DNA from: Lachnospiraceae bacterium NE2001 | GTDB taxonomy: Bacteria; Bacillota; Clostridia; Lachnospirales; Lachnospiraceae | Direction of reading: 5' to 3' | Length of the DNA: 64,000 nucleotides | NCBI GenBank assembly: GCA_900110635.1 | Contig: FOEK01000005.1 | Span: 155,497-219,496 of the forward strand | Shown here: positions 28,008 through 36,813 of the stretch, one piece after another | Layout: the number at the start of each line of letters is the position of its first letter | How positions within the stretch are numbered: the stretch's first letter is position 1 | Translations under genes and position numbers: made by a program | The notes under the pieces: model-generated | The model's database searches: none | The model's input: the letters and a program-made list of their open reading frames with translations, nothing else | What the model was told of the DNA's origin: nothing

Positions 28008-28631
28008 ATGTGGGATACCATATTAAAGAATATATTTAAAGAAAATCAAAAATGTATCGTAAGTCAGGATGATGACGGAATACTTGCCGGTAAGCTCTTG
28101 ACAAAGTTCCTTAACTGGGAGGTTGTGGGATACTGCTCATATAATGGTGAAGAAGAGGATGAGATATGGCTTCTGGATGAGGATTTTGATCTTAATGATG
28201 CTGTATTTGTTGGGGTTCCTGTTTCTGATCCTTATATTTCCTGCGTTGATACACATTTTATTGCACCAGATAAGGACTATATTGACACATATAAAGAGTA
28301 TGGCAATAAAATAAATCCTAATGTTATGAATGGCCTGGTCCGTTGGAATGATGAAAATAGTAGTGATATAGATGAGGCCTATACTATGGGTACAGCCATA
28401 TTTGTGGCTGAATGTCTTATTAAAGTAGGTGCTATGTCAGCTGATCAATTGGGTGATTTGGAAACGGATTTGCCTGAACTTCCTGACGGTGACAAAGTTC
28501 CATTTGAAGGATTAAGCGGTAAGAAGGACGCAGTTCATAAGGCTGTACTAAATAACGTGATCAATGTATATGATACATTTGCATTTTCATTTGACAGCAA
28601 CTATACCATATCATTTACTGAATACATATAG
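28008..28631 (+). CDS. Uncharacterised protein with DHH-like N-terminal motif
   Basis: A 207-residue acidic cytoplasmic protein, 24 bp after the cysK-like gene and probably translated with it. The start IVSQDDDGILAGKLLTKFLNWEVVGY resembles the first beta-alpha unit of DHH phosphoesterases (RecJ/NrnA), and VDTHFIAPD and NKINPN sit where later metal-binding motifs might be. The full DHH triad is not present, so it may be a divergent or inactive relative. I do not assign a function. Confidence 0.55.
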   Translation: MWDTILKNIFKENQKCIVSQDDDGILAGKLLTKFLNWEVVGYCSYNGEEEDEIWLLDEDFDLNDAVFVGVPVSDPYISCVDTHFIAPDKDYIDTYKEYGNKINPNVMNGLVRWNDENSSDIDEAYTMGTAIFVAECLIKVGAMSADQLGDLETDLPELPDGDKVPFEGLSGKKDAVHKAVLNNVINVYDTFAFSFDSNYTISFTEYI

Positions 28632-28632
28632 C

Positions 28633-28657
28633 TGTCACGGGGACGTAACTACTGACA
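28633..28657 (+). repeat. Degenerate family B palindrome
   Basis: TGTCACGGGGACGTAACTACTGACA keeps TGTCA/TGACA ends and the GGGGACG core but has lost pairing. Weak member. Confidence 0.4.
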
Positions 28658-28705
28658 ACTATTTGGGGTATATAGCCAAATGTGGCAAGGTATTAGGGGG
28701 ATTAT

Positions 28706-30049
28706 ATGAAATTAAATAATAAAAATACAGTTCTGATCGGACTTGCATTTATGTCTATTACTGCGTTTTGGCAATTATATGATAATGTAATTCCGCTTCT
28801 TCTTACGAATACATTTCATCTAAATGAAACTCTGTCCGGTGCGATTATGGCGGCGGACAATATCCTGGCCCTGTTCCTGCTTCCGTTTTTTGGAAAGCTT
28901 TCGGATAATACCAATACAAAAATAGGAAAGCGTATGCCGTATATAATTGGTGGTACAGCCGTTGCGGTTGTGCTGCTGAATCTTCTGCCAATAGTGGAAA
29001 ATGGATACGCTGCCGGAAAAACTGGCGCTTTATACAGCTTCGGTTTCTTTGTGGTTCTTCTAGGACTTCTTCTTTTTACAATGTCTACATATCGTTCACC
29101 GGCTGTAGCGCTTATGCCTGATGTGACTCCAAAGCCACTTCGTTCCAGGGCAAATGCTATCATCAATCTGATGGGTGCCGGAGGTGGTATCATATATCTT
29201 ATCTTCGCAAGTGTTATGTATCCAAAGTCTAAGATAGAGGGACTTGATCACGTTAACTATCGTCCGCTCTTTATCTTTATGGCGGTGTTTATGGCTGTCT
29301 GCATCATCCTCATGAAGCTGACTGTAAATGAGCCAAAGCTTGCTGCTGAAAATGAGAAGATTGAGAAGGAACATCCAGAGTGGGATCTTACTGAAGAGGA
29401 CGAAAAAGGTCAGAGTACCGGTAAACTTCCGAAAGAGGTTATGCGCTCAATGCTTTTCCTGCTTGCGTCGATCTTCCTGTGGTTTATCGGCTACAATGCA
29501 GTAACCACCTGGTTCACTACATATATCAGCAATATAATGGGAGAGGGACTTGGCGGAGCTTCTACTTGTTTCCTTATAGCAAATGTTGGAGCGATTGTTT
29601 CTTATATACCAATTGGTCATCTGGCTTCAAAGATAGGACGAAAGAAATCTATCTATCTCGGAACTCTGCTTTTAACGCTGACATTTGGCCTCTGCTTTAT
29701 TCTTACTACAACATCCGACCATGTGACGGTTCTGATGTATATAACCTTCGCTTTGGTTGGTCTTGCGTGGGCTGCAATAAATGTCAATTCACTTCCAATG
29801 GTTGTTGAAATGTGTCGCGGTGCCGATTGTGGCAAGTTCACTGGATATTACTATACCGCATCTATGGCAGGACAGGTTCTTACACCAATTATGGCAGGCT
29901 TTCTGATGCGTAACATCAGCTACAAAATACTGTTTATCTACGCCACAATATTTGCATTTGTCAGCTTCCTCACAATGACCCAGGTGCGTCACGGTGATGT
30001 GAAAGCCGCAGCTGCATCTGGCCTCGACGCCTTCGAAGACATGGAATAA
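28706..30049 (+). CDS. MFS transporter, SLC45/GPH-like
   Basis: A 447-residue inner-membrane carrier with about 12 helices and a long charged central loop (about 215-245, EEDEKGQSTGK). The cytoplasmic signature after helix 2, GKLSDNTNTKIGKRMPYI, and the matching one in the second half (GHLASKIGRKKS) are those of the major facilitator superfamily, closest in style to SLC45 or glycoside-cation symporters, so a sugar or glycoside is the likely cargo. No glycosidase gene is adjacent to suggest which. AGGGGGATTAT precedes the ATG. Confidence 0.85.
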   Translation: MKLNNKNTVLIGLAFMSITAFWQLYDNVIPLLLTNTFHLNETLSGAIMAADNILALFLLPFFGKLSDNTNTKIGKRMPYIIGGTAVAVVLLNLLPIVENGYAAGKTGALYSFGFFVVLLGLLLFTMSTYRSPAVALMPDVTPKPLRSRANAIINLMGAGGGIIYLIFASVMYPKSKIEGLDHVNYRPLFIFMAVFMAVCIILMKLTVNEPKLAAENEKIEKEHPEWDLTEEDEKGQSTGKLPKEVMRSMLFLLASIFLWFIGYNAVTTWFTTYISNIMGEGLGGASTCFLIANVGAIVSYIPIGHLASKIGRKKSIYLGTLLLTLTFGLCFILTTTSDHVTVLMYITFALVGLAWAAINVNSLPMVVEMCRGADCGKFTGYYYTASMAGQVLTPIMAGFLMRNISYKILFIYATIFAFVSFLTMTQVRHGDVKAAAASGLDAFEDME

Positions 30050-30050
30050 T

Positions 30051-30158
30051 GTGCAATGGGGTCTGACTTCCTTCGCTCACGCTCAGGCGCTAAAAACGTG
30101 TCTGCCACAGGCAGACAACGCGCCCATTGCACATAGGTCTGTCCCCAATTGCACATTT
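30051..30158 (+). repeat. Family A repeat, copy 2, with an internal insertion
   Basis: The outer parts match copy 1 (GTGCAATGGGGTCTG at the left, CCCATTGCACATAGGTCTGT at the right), but about 55 bp of GC-richer sequence, with its own hairpin TGTCTGCC/GGCAGACA, interrupts the first palindrome. Confidence 0.8.
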
Positions 30159-30193
30159 GGCATCAAAATAGTATCAAAATGGAGTTATAAATT

Positions 30194-31558
30194 ATGGATA
30201 ACAATAATCCCTACAACAATGATCCGTACAATAACAATCAGTATGGAAATCAAATGAATCAATATGATCAAAGTCTGTATAGTAATCAGACGGATCCATA
30301 CGGTAATCAGCAGTCAAATCAGTACCAGCAGAATCCATACGGAAACCAGCAGCCAAATCAGTACCAGCAGAATCCGTATGGAAACCAGCAACAAAATCAG
30401 TACCAGCAGAATCCATATGGCGGCCAGCAACAAAATCAGTACCAGCAGAATCCATACGGAAATCAGCAGCTGAACCAGTATCAGCAACCGAATCAGTACC
30501 AGCAGAGTCCATATGGCGGCCAGCAATCTTCTCTGTACCAGCAAAGCCAGTATTCGCCAAATTACGAACCAGTAGAGGAAGAGGGGAAGACGCTTGGCAT
30601 TCTCTCGATTATCTTCGGTTTATTTATTCCATTTATAGGACTTATTCTTGGTATCGTTGGTGCTGTAAAGGCTAAGAAGAATAAGAATACACATGGTCCA
30701 ATGATAATAAACATTGTTGGTATTGGTATATCTTCGTTGATTTTGATCATCTATATTCTCGTAATTGTTGCTATGGTTGTCGGTTTTAAGTCATCAATGG
30801 ATGAGCTTAGTGATGCCGGATATGATTACAGCAGCATAAGTGATAACGATGATGATTCTGATATTACAAGTGTAAATGTTATCGGTGATGATGACAAAGA
30901 TAAGGATGATGAAGACGATAAAGATAATGACGACAAAGATAAAGACGATGTAATCGATAATAATGACGACAAAGATAAAGACGATGTGATCGATAATAAT
31001 GACGATAGCAATGACGACACAAGTATTACATCAGGTTCTAGTGATACTACTAGCGATGATTCAAGTGCTGTTTATAGTGATCAATTTGATGATTCCGATG
31101 AATCCTATCCAAATGCATATACGCCGTCGTATGAAACTGTAACAAAAGGTGATGAAACTCTTGGATATATAGATGTTCCGGCAACGTATATGGATTTCTA
31201 TGAGACTGGTGGCTATAGTGACAACTTGCTGGCGCATCAGCAATATGCATACGGAATGTATGATATAGTTACACATTTTACTTATTCATCAGAAACTATA
31301 CCAAACCTTGAAGGGTATGCGGCTGGACTTCAGATATCTTTATCAGCAAGTGCCGAGACCTGTACTGTGTACAATGCCACCTTCGGTGAAAACAGCGGTT
31401 TCCTCGTTGTTGGTGAATATAGTGACGGCTGCACTCTCAGAGCATTTATATTTAAAGATGGAAATGGCAACGTTCAGTATCTATGCGTCGAAGGACTTGA
31501 TGATGAGTATTCAGATGTATACAGGACGGTTTTCTGCAACTATAAAGCTAAGCAATAA
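30194..31558 (+). CDS. Membrane protein with Q/N/Y-rich tandem repeats and Asp-rich spacer
   Basis: This 454-residue protein has four zones. Residues 1-120 are almost only Gln, Asn, Tyr, Pro and Gly, with a tandem unit of the NQYQQNPYGNQQ kind repeated five or more times (DNA 30303-30545). Two membrane helices of DUF4190 type follow (about 133-152 and 170-197). Residues about 216-276 are Asp/Lys-rich with a repeated DKDKDDVIDNN unit. The last 140 residues form a Cys-containing globular domain, probably outside the cell. Function is unknown. The low-complexity head has prion-like or phase-separating composition; that is an observation, not an activity. Confidence 0.8.
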   Translation: MDNNNPYNNDPYNNNQYGNQMNQYDQSLYSNQTDPYGNQQSNQYQQNPYGNQQPNQYQQNPYGNQQQNQYQQNPYGGQQQNQYQQNPYGNQQLNQYQQPNQYQQSPYGGQQSSLYQQSQYSPNYEPVEEEGKTLGILSIIFGLFIPFIGLILGIVGAVKAKKNKNTHGPMIINIVGIGISSLILIIYILVIVAMVVGFKSSMDELSDAGYDYSSISDNDDDSDITSVNVIGDDDKDKDDEDDKDNDDKDKDDVIDNNDDKDKDDVIDNNDDSNDDTSITSGSSDTTSDDSSAVYSDQFDDSDESYPNAYTPSYETVTKGDETLGYIDVPATYMDFYETGGYSDNLLAHQQYAYGMYDIVTHFTYSSETIPNLEGYAAGLQISLSASAETCTVYNATFGENSGFLVVGEYSDGCTLRAFIFKDGNGNVQYLCVEGLDDEYSDVYRTVFCNYKAKQ

Positions 31559-31623
31559 CTATTATATTTTATATATTTAAGATATATTTAAAGATTTATT
31601 TGATAAAGTATATTAATATTAAG

Positions 31624-31670
31624 GAGTCGGTTAGTGAAATGTTTTTATTCTTTTACTAACTGACTCATTT
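31624..31670 (+). terminator. Hairpin after the Q/N/Y-repeat gene
   Basis: Imperfect stem GAGTCGGTTAGTGAAA against TTTTACTAACTGACTC, then ATTT. Confidence 0.65.
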
Positions 31671-31721
31671 AAGTTATAAAGATAAGTGGCAGTTTAAATT
31701 ATGCAGGAAAGGTGTAAGGAT

Positions 31722-32240
31722 ATGTATAAGAGAGTGGTAAAAAGAATAGGGGTTGCTGTACTGGCTTTCGGCCTGCTTATGACTAGTGGTTGTGGCAAGA
31801 AAGCTCCTGATGATTGGTATATGGAGGTCGAACAGTATTTTGAGGCAGGCTTCAAGGATGGATGGTCTCACGATGTTCAGTCTGTCATTATGAAGGATGA
31901 ATACAAGGATAAAGATCTTAAGTTTGGCTACTATGTTATCGATCTTGATAATGATGGCACAGATGAATTCCTGGTTGGTTACGACAATGGAACAAAGCCA
32001 ACTGTCTTTACAGATATATTTATCTATCATTCTGATTTTGGTCCTCACGAGATTTTCAGTGGTGGAAATGAAACCATTTACTACCTGTGTAACGATAATA
32101 CAATCTATGAAGAGTTCTATATTGGCAAGACTGCATACACAAAGTATATGAAATGTCAGGCTGGCAGTGACAATTCCTTCCTGGTTGTTGAATCAGGTGG
32201 AGAACCAAGAATTGTTCCGCTTACATATTTCGATTATTAA
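31722..32240 (+). CDS. Small lipoprotein of unknown function
   Basis: A 172-residue exported lipoprotein: the signal ends in LMTSGC and is followed by a short domain with DLDNDGTDEFLVGYDNG, an FG-GAP/EF-hand-like calcium loop motif also hinted at in the M13 peptidase at 13640. AGGAAAGG sits 9 bp before ATG 31722; an in-frame ATG 21 bp upstream has no such site. Function is unknown. Confidence 0.75.
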   Translation: MYKRVVKRIGVAVLAFGLLMTSGCGKKAPDDWYMEVEQYFEAGFKDGWSHDVQSVIMKDEYKDKDLKFGYYVIDLDNDGTDEFLVGYDNGTKPTVFTDIFIYHSDFGPHEIFSGGNETIYYLCNDNTIYEEFYIGKTAYTKYMKCQAGSDNSFLVVESGGEPRIVPLTYFDY

Positions 32241-32327
32241 ATATTTAAAAAACTAGATTAAAGCCCTTTGAAACTGAGTTCTCGGAGGACTTAAATTATT
32301 ATATTTAGCAAAATATAGTATATCTTA

Positions 32328-32356
32328 TTTCCATAATCAACAATATGTAGTATAAT
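32328..32356 (+). promoter_or_regulatory. Likely promoter of the wall-binding protein gene
   Basis: A consensus TATAAT (32351-32356) lies 17 bp after a weak TTTCCA (32328-32333). Confidence 0.45.
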
Positions 32357-32391
32357 GTATAACATTAAAAAACAAAGGAGGACAATCTTTG

Positions 32392-33564
32392 ATGAAAACT
32401 AGAAAGATGACGAAGGCGTTTCTTACTCTTGTCCTTGCTCTAGTTCTCTGTCTTGGTGCTGCTATATCTACATTTGCAGCTTCAGGCGAGTGGAAGCAGG
32501 ATTCAAAGGGCTGGTGGTATAAGCATACGGATGGCTCATATTCCAAGAGTAAATGGGAAGAGATTAACAAGAAGTGGTACTACTTTGATGAGACCGGTTA
32601 TATGGTTTCTGGCGAGTACAGAGACGGTTACTGGGTTGGATCAGATGGTGCCTGGGTAGAAGCTTACAAAGGCGGTAAGTGGGCTAGTAATAAGACAGGA
32701 AAATGGTATACAGACAGCTCAGGCTGGTATCCAGTAGCATCCTGGCTTAAGATCGATGGCAAATGGTATTATTTTGACAAGACTGGATATCTTGTAACAA
32801 AGCAGTGGGTAGATGATTATTATCTTGGTGATGATGGAGCTTGGGTTCCAGACGCAAAGAAGATTGACTATTCAGGAACATACGTAGATACATTTACAGG
32901 CAAAGCTACTGTAACTGTTGAGAAGTATCTTGAAAACTACGATGAATATAAGATCCATATTAAATGGGCAACAAGTGCATACGTTTGCAATGACTGGTAT
33001 ATGACTGGCAAGTTTGACAAGAATGGTACTCTGACTTATAAAGAGGGAACCAAGAATCAAACTGATTATGACAAGGCTGGCGGTTCAACATCTAAGATCG
33101 TTTTCAAGGATCTTACAGGTTCTATCACAATCAAGGACGGAGTTCTTACCTGGGTAGATAACAAGGAGAACATCGCTAAGGGTAACGAGTTCAAGAAGCA
33201 GGAAAAGGCTAAGATAACTGGCAAGGATTATTCAGGTACTTACGTAGAGTCAATTGCTAAGAGAGCTACATTTACTATTAAGGCTACAGCAAACGATTTC
33301 TATGAGGTAAATGTCAGATGGCCTGGAAGTGCTTGGGAAGTATACGAGTATACATTTACAGGAACCTTTGACAAGGATGGAGTGCTTAAATATAAGGATT
33401 GTTTAAAGACTCTGGCTACTTATGATGAGGATGGTAATGCATCCAGATCAAATGTCCTTAAGAACGGTACTGGATCTATCAAGATCAATGAAAAGGGCGA
33501 GCTTAAGTGGACAAATGACAACGAGTATCTGGATGAAGATACAGTATTTATTCTTGATAAGTAA
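32392..33564 (+). CDS. Secreted wall-binding protein with a duplicated C-terminal domain
   Basis: A 390-residue exported protein: signal peptide ending near TFAAS, then choline-binding-type repeats (GWWYKHTDGSY, KWYYFDETGYM, GKWYTDSSGWYP, KWYYFDKTGYL). The rest is a domain of about 110 residues present twice, each beginning DYSGTYV and containing FDK.G.L.YK and G.L.W.DN.E (about 162-272 and 281-388). The two copies are clearly homologous but well diverged. No catalytic residues are recognisable, so a binding or structural surface role is likely. AAGGAGGA lies 9 bp before the ATG. Confidence 0.85.
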   Translation: MKTRKMTKAFLTLVLALVLCLGAAISTFAASGEWKQDSKGWWYKHTDGSYSKSKWEEINKKWYYFDETGYMVSGEYRDGYWVGSDGAWVEAYKGGKWASNKTGKWYTDSSGWYPVASWLKIDGKWYYFDKTGYLVTKQWVDDYYLGDDGAWVPDAKKIDYSGTYVDTFTGKATVTVEKYLENYDEYKIHIKWATSAYVCNDWYMTGKFDKNGTLTYKEGTKNQTDYDKAGGSTSKIVFKDLTGSITIKDGVLTWVDNKENIAKGNEFKKQEKAKITGKDYSGTYVESIAKRATFTIKATANDFYEVNVRWPGSAWEVYEYTFTGTFDKDGVLKYKDCLKTLATYDEDGNASRSNVLKNGTGSIKINEKGELKWTNDNEYLDEDTVFILDK

Positions 33565-33572
33565 TTAATTAT

Positions 33573-33618
33573 AGAGCTAAATGAAGGCTAAAATGCTTTT
33601 CATTTAGCTCTATTTTTT
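33573..33618 (+). terminator. Strong terminator
   Basis: Stem AGAGCTAAATGAA / TTCATTTAGCTCT followed by ATTTTTT. Confidence 0.92.
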
Positions 33619-33624
33619 ATATGT

Positions 33625-33657
33625 GTTGCACTTTTGTTGCGCTTTTTAGAGTAGAAT
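33625..33657 (+). promoter_or_regulatory. Paired-GTTGC promoter element, locus 1
   Basis: GTTGC at 33625-33629 and 33636-33640 (11 bp apart) and TAGAAT at 33652-33657. No ordinary -35 box is present at 16-18 bp. The same arrangement with identical spacings precedes cdd and the 2155-aa gene (51921-51953). Confidence 0.6.
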
Positions 33658-33700
33658 GATTCTGTAATTTGAGTTTTATAGTTTATCAAGGAGGTGAGTT

Positions 33701-35377
33701 ATGAAAGAATTAGAGGATGAGATAATACTTACACCAGAACAAAAGGTTGAACAAAGCTATGCGAAAAAAAAGCTTTACTCTTTGAATAATACTGATCAGG
33801 AGAAGTCTTATTGTGGAACCAAATATAATGCGGATGATTTGAAAAAGCATACATCTGTCTTGACTCTTGGCAGAACAGGTGGATATTCGGTTGTTTTTCT
33901 GAATCTTTTGAATAAGAAGGATGAAAAAAGTGGTGAACCTCTTTATACAGTTGATCAATTGCTAGATCCTACTCAATTGTTAAAAGAAAAACAAGAAACT
34001 TTTGATAAGATAGCTACCACCTCGAATTCTATTGAAAAACCCAAATCTGATGATCCCAAAAATAAGAAATGTGTAGATTTAGCATCTACAATATATGAAG
34101 GTCTTAAGGCTAGTAATAAGATTATTAATGAACTTGCTGAGCAGCTTGATGTTGAAGATGATTCTTTTATTTTTTCTGATACATTTACTAAGATGATCGC
34201 AGTATCTGCTATTGCACATGATGCGTGGCAGGAGCTTTGTCGTGAGTTTAAAAGCGTTAAGAATGTCTTGGTAAGAAAGGATCATCCGGAGCTTAAAGAT
34301 GACCAGCAATGCTACGACCATTTAGTTGGTTTAGCAAATTCTATGTCAAGTTTGGGTGATCAATTATCATTTGTTCAGAGTTGGCATCAGGATTTAAAGG
34401 ATGGTAAAGATAATGCTTATAGTATTACTATGTTTGTTCAAAATGGCTTGATGCTAAATATGGTTAGGGATACTGTGCGTGACTGGAAGAAAACGGCACC
34501 TGATAAAAAATTCACAGATTATCTTGTAGAAAATGATGTTGCCTATAAAATAATGATGACTGGTTCTGGATCTGCAGATGCATTATTTTCTTTTACTGAT
34601 GCTATTTACAGTAAGTCTCATAATAAAGCTCTTATTGCTGAGCTTGATCATAAAATATGTGATGGAAGTCTTTTTAAAAATGTTGAAATAACACCGGCTA
34701 CAAGAACAAATCCTGTTCCTCAGTTTAAATATTTACCTTCATTAAATAATAAAATGAAGTTTGTTGTTCCTAATGGTAAGAAAAAAGTTGAGAAAAAACA
34801 GGAAGAAAAGAAGGTGAAATCTTCTGGAGCAGAAAAGAAGATAAAAGCTCCTGCAGAAAAGAATGTTGATAAATCAGTAAAGAAAAAATCGAAATATAGA
34901 CCAATAATAAATGGCAGAGGCGAAAAGTGTGACGTTGAAGAGGTCGAAAGATTTGTACGCGCTCTAAAACAGGAAGCTGGAGAAATCAGAGGATTCTTCA
35001 ACGACTCCCCAGAATATATGGAGTTCTATGCCGCTATAGATGTGGTGGCAGATGCTGTTAAAAATATAAAGAAGAGCGCTGGGAAAGAACTTGCAGATCC
35101 TGATAAACCTTATAAGGACTACAAGAAGGCAGTTGACTATCTTAAAGAATGTGCAGGTGCATACGAAGAGTATAAACTTAGTGAAAAGACAGAAGATAAA
35201 AATGATATTTCTGAAAAGAAGATGGTCAATAGTGATGATATAGCCAAGTTGAAGCTTGTCAGAACTGTTAAGAATCGTATTCGATATTTTAATCTTGATG
35301 CACCTGAGAAAAAGGTCACAAGAAATGTAACTCACAAAAAAGCGGTTGAACATAAGATTGATGGACCAAAACCATAG
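33701..35377 (+). CDS. Orphan protein, 558 aa, paralogous to part of the 2155-aa protein
   Basis: A charged, helix-rich protein with no signal peptide or membrane helix. Residues about 49-347 match residues about 1518-1805 of the protein at 52441: shared landmarks are LYTVDQLLDP / KYSLEDLMDP, AHDAWQE / LYDAWQE, VENDVAYKI / VENDIQEKI and the ends ICDGSLFKN / IINGTLFNN. A lysine-rich linker (about 362-405) leads to a C-terminal helical part that may correspond to another stretch of the larger protein. I recognise no known domain. AAGGAGGTGA precedes the ATG. The CPBP protease gene begins 8 bp after its stop. Confidence 0.8.
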   Translation: MKELEDEIILTPEQKVEQSYAKKKLYSLNNTDQEKSYCGTKYNADDLKKHTSVLTLGRTGGYSVVFLNLLNKKDEKSGEPLYTVDQLLDPTQLLKEKQETFDKIATTSNSIEKPKSDDPKNKKCVDLASTIYEGLKASNKIINELAEQLDVEDDSFIFSDTFTKMIAVSAIAHDAWQELCREFKSVKNVLVRKDHPELKDDQQCYDHLVGLANSMSSLGDQLSFVQSWHQDLKDGKDNAYSITMFVQNGLMLNMVRDTVRDWKKTAPDKKFTDYLVENDVAYKIMMTGSGSADALFSFTDAIYSKSHNKALIAELDHKICDGSLFKNVEITPATRTNPVPQFKYLPSLNNKMKFVVPNGKKKVEKKQEEKKVKSSGAEKKIKAPAEKNVDKSVKKKSKYRPIINGRGEKCDVEEVERFVRALKQEAGEIRGFFNDSPEYMEFYAAIDVVADAVKNIKKSAGKELADPDKPYKDYKKAVDYLKECAGAYEEYKLSEKTEDKNDISEKKMVNSDDIAKLKLVRTVKNRIRYFNLDAPEKKVTRNVTHKKAVEHKIDGPKP

Positions 35378-35385
35378 GGGGGATT

Positions 35386-36231
35386 ATGAAACAAAAGTTT
35401 ACTGAGAAGCATCCTGTGTTTGGGTTATTATTTTATACGTATGCTGGTTTTATTATATCAGAGTTTCTGGTTGGTATAATTATTACATTTATATTATATA
35501 ATAGGGGTGTGAATCAGGAGACAGCGGTAGCCTTTGGTGGTTGTGTTGGTGCGATACTGGTTCTCGCTATCTGGTATTTAAAAAACCGGAAGGAATACCA
35601 CTTTATGCCTAGAAAAGGAGATATAAGTGGGACGATTAAACTGACTATATTACCGATGCTTATTTACTGGGTTTTACTGTTTAGCTCATATGCGGTTTTC
35701 TGTAAAGGTTTCCCGTTTGCATCTATCGGCCCTAAAGAGTTTTTTATGGCTTTAATGGCAGGTTTGGTAGAAGAGATATGCTTTAGGGAGATTGCCGTCT
35801 CTTATATGGCTAAACGCTGGATGAGTGAAAAGAGGATTCCTTTAATCGCGATTATCTCTGGTGTTATGTTTGGGTTGACCCACATAACAAATATAACTTC
35901 TTTAACTGATATTGCTGGAGTATTATATCAGGTTCTGTTATGCGTTTTTATGGGAGTATTCTATTCGGCAATCTATCTGCGTAAAGGAAATGTATGGGTT
36001 ATTTGTCTATTTCACTTCCTTCATGATTTTCTTGTCTTTATGAGTGTGGCTGGCCTTGCTGCACATGGATCAACAGATCTTCCTGATTGGATTATGGTTT
36101 ATATTGCTGTAATCGAGTTTGGTCTATGTGTTTATGGATTCTTCCTCATTCGCAAAGCAAAGAGACAGGAGATAGTTGATTTGTGGAAATATAAGTGGAG
36201 CCGCGATACTGCTGAAGCAGAAGAGGAGTAA
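35386..36231 (+). CDS. CPBP family intramembrane glutamic protease
   Basis: A 281-residue membrane protein of the CPBP/Abi family, related to Rce1. With about eight helices it carries the three active-site motifs: EEICFRE (paired glutamates and Arg), FGLTHI with its His, and HFLHDF. Members process or bind membrane peptides, including bacteriocin-immunity and prenylated-protein-like substrates; the substrate here is unknown. It starts 8 bp after the 558-aa orphan, so the two are almost certainly on one transcript. Confidence 0.88.
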   Translation: MKQKFTEKHPVFGLLFYTYAGFIISEFLVGIIITFILYNRGVNQETAVAFGGCVGAILVLAIWYLKNRKEYHFMPRKGDISGTIKLTILPMLIYWVLLFSSYAVFCKGFPFASIGPKEFFMALMAGLVEEICFREIAVSYMAKRWMSEKRIPLIAIISGVMFGLTHITNITSLTDIAGVLYQVLLCVFMGVFYSAIYLRKGNVWVICLFHFLHDFLVFMSVAGLAAHGSTDLPDWIMVYIAVIEFGLCVYGFFLIRKAKRQEIVDLWKYKWSRDTAEAEEE

Positions 36232-36238
36232 TAGATAA

Positions 36239-36727
36239 ATGATGAAATTAGATGATGTTTTCATACGAGAAAATCTGATGCTATTATTTGAACCGGCCGT
36301 TTATGATGGCGAGTTTATTGCAAATGTAAATAGTTGCTATACAACTTATGCACCCAAAGATTTCTATGATTATAAGTGGTCAATTAATTTTTCTTCAGGC
36401 AGATATGTGATCGTAGTATTTCAGAGACATTCTGTCTATCATAATGGGAATCAGATATATCTCAATGAAGCATTTGAAAATGTAACTGGAAAATATAGCA
36501 GATATAAAAAGCCTTCCTTCGTGATAGCTATGGAGACGCCTAGAGAGTATAGTGTACCCACCTGGGGTGATCATAAACTAGTATCTGATATTATGCATAG
36601 CGATAATAGTCCGTTACAACCAAGAATCTTTACATTAGATGAAGCGATAAAAAGAGCCACAGAATTATCAAAAACTGGAGATAAGATGTGTGTGCTTGAA
36701 TGGTATGAAGATTTTGATATGTATTAG
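36239..36727 (+). CDS. Uncharacterised protein, 162 aa
   Basis: A soluble 162-residue protein rich in aromatic residues, with no signal. It begins 7 bp after the CPBP gene, behind AGAGGAG. Recognisable features are few: a central beta-rich part (SINFSSGRYVIVVFQRH) and a short helical end (FTLDEAIKRATEL). No family is recognised. It is the last gene before a strong terminator, so 33701-36727 reads as a three-gene unit. Confidence 0.7.
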   Translation: MMKLDDVFIRENLMLLFEPAVYDGEFIANVNSCYTTYAPKDFYDYKWSINFSSGRYVIVVFQRHSVYHNGNQIYLNEAFENVTGKYSRYKKPSFVIAMETPREYSVPTWGDHKLVSDIMHSDNSPLQPRIFTLDEAIKRATELSKTGDKMCVLEWYEDFDMY

Positions 36728-36757
36728 AATTGTATGCAGCCAGCATACCAATTGAAG

Positions 36758-36799
36758 TCCCTTACTCGTTATAATTTCGAGTAAGGGATATTTATTTTA
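36758..36799 (+). terminator. Terminator of the three-gene unit
   Basis: Stem TCCCTTACTCG / CGAGTAAGGGA, loop TTATAATTT, then TATTTATTTT. A smaller hairpin (GTATGC/GCATAC, about 36732-36748) precedes it. Confidence 0.88.
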
Positions 36800-36813
36800 G
36801 GAGGTATGCAGAT

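Noticed and set aside
30192..30560. Reverse-strand frame with tandem repeats (DSAGTD units)
   Set aside because: The repeats come from the Q/N/Y array on the + strand; there is no start signal.
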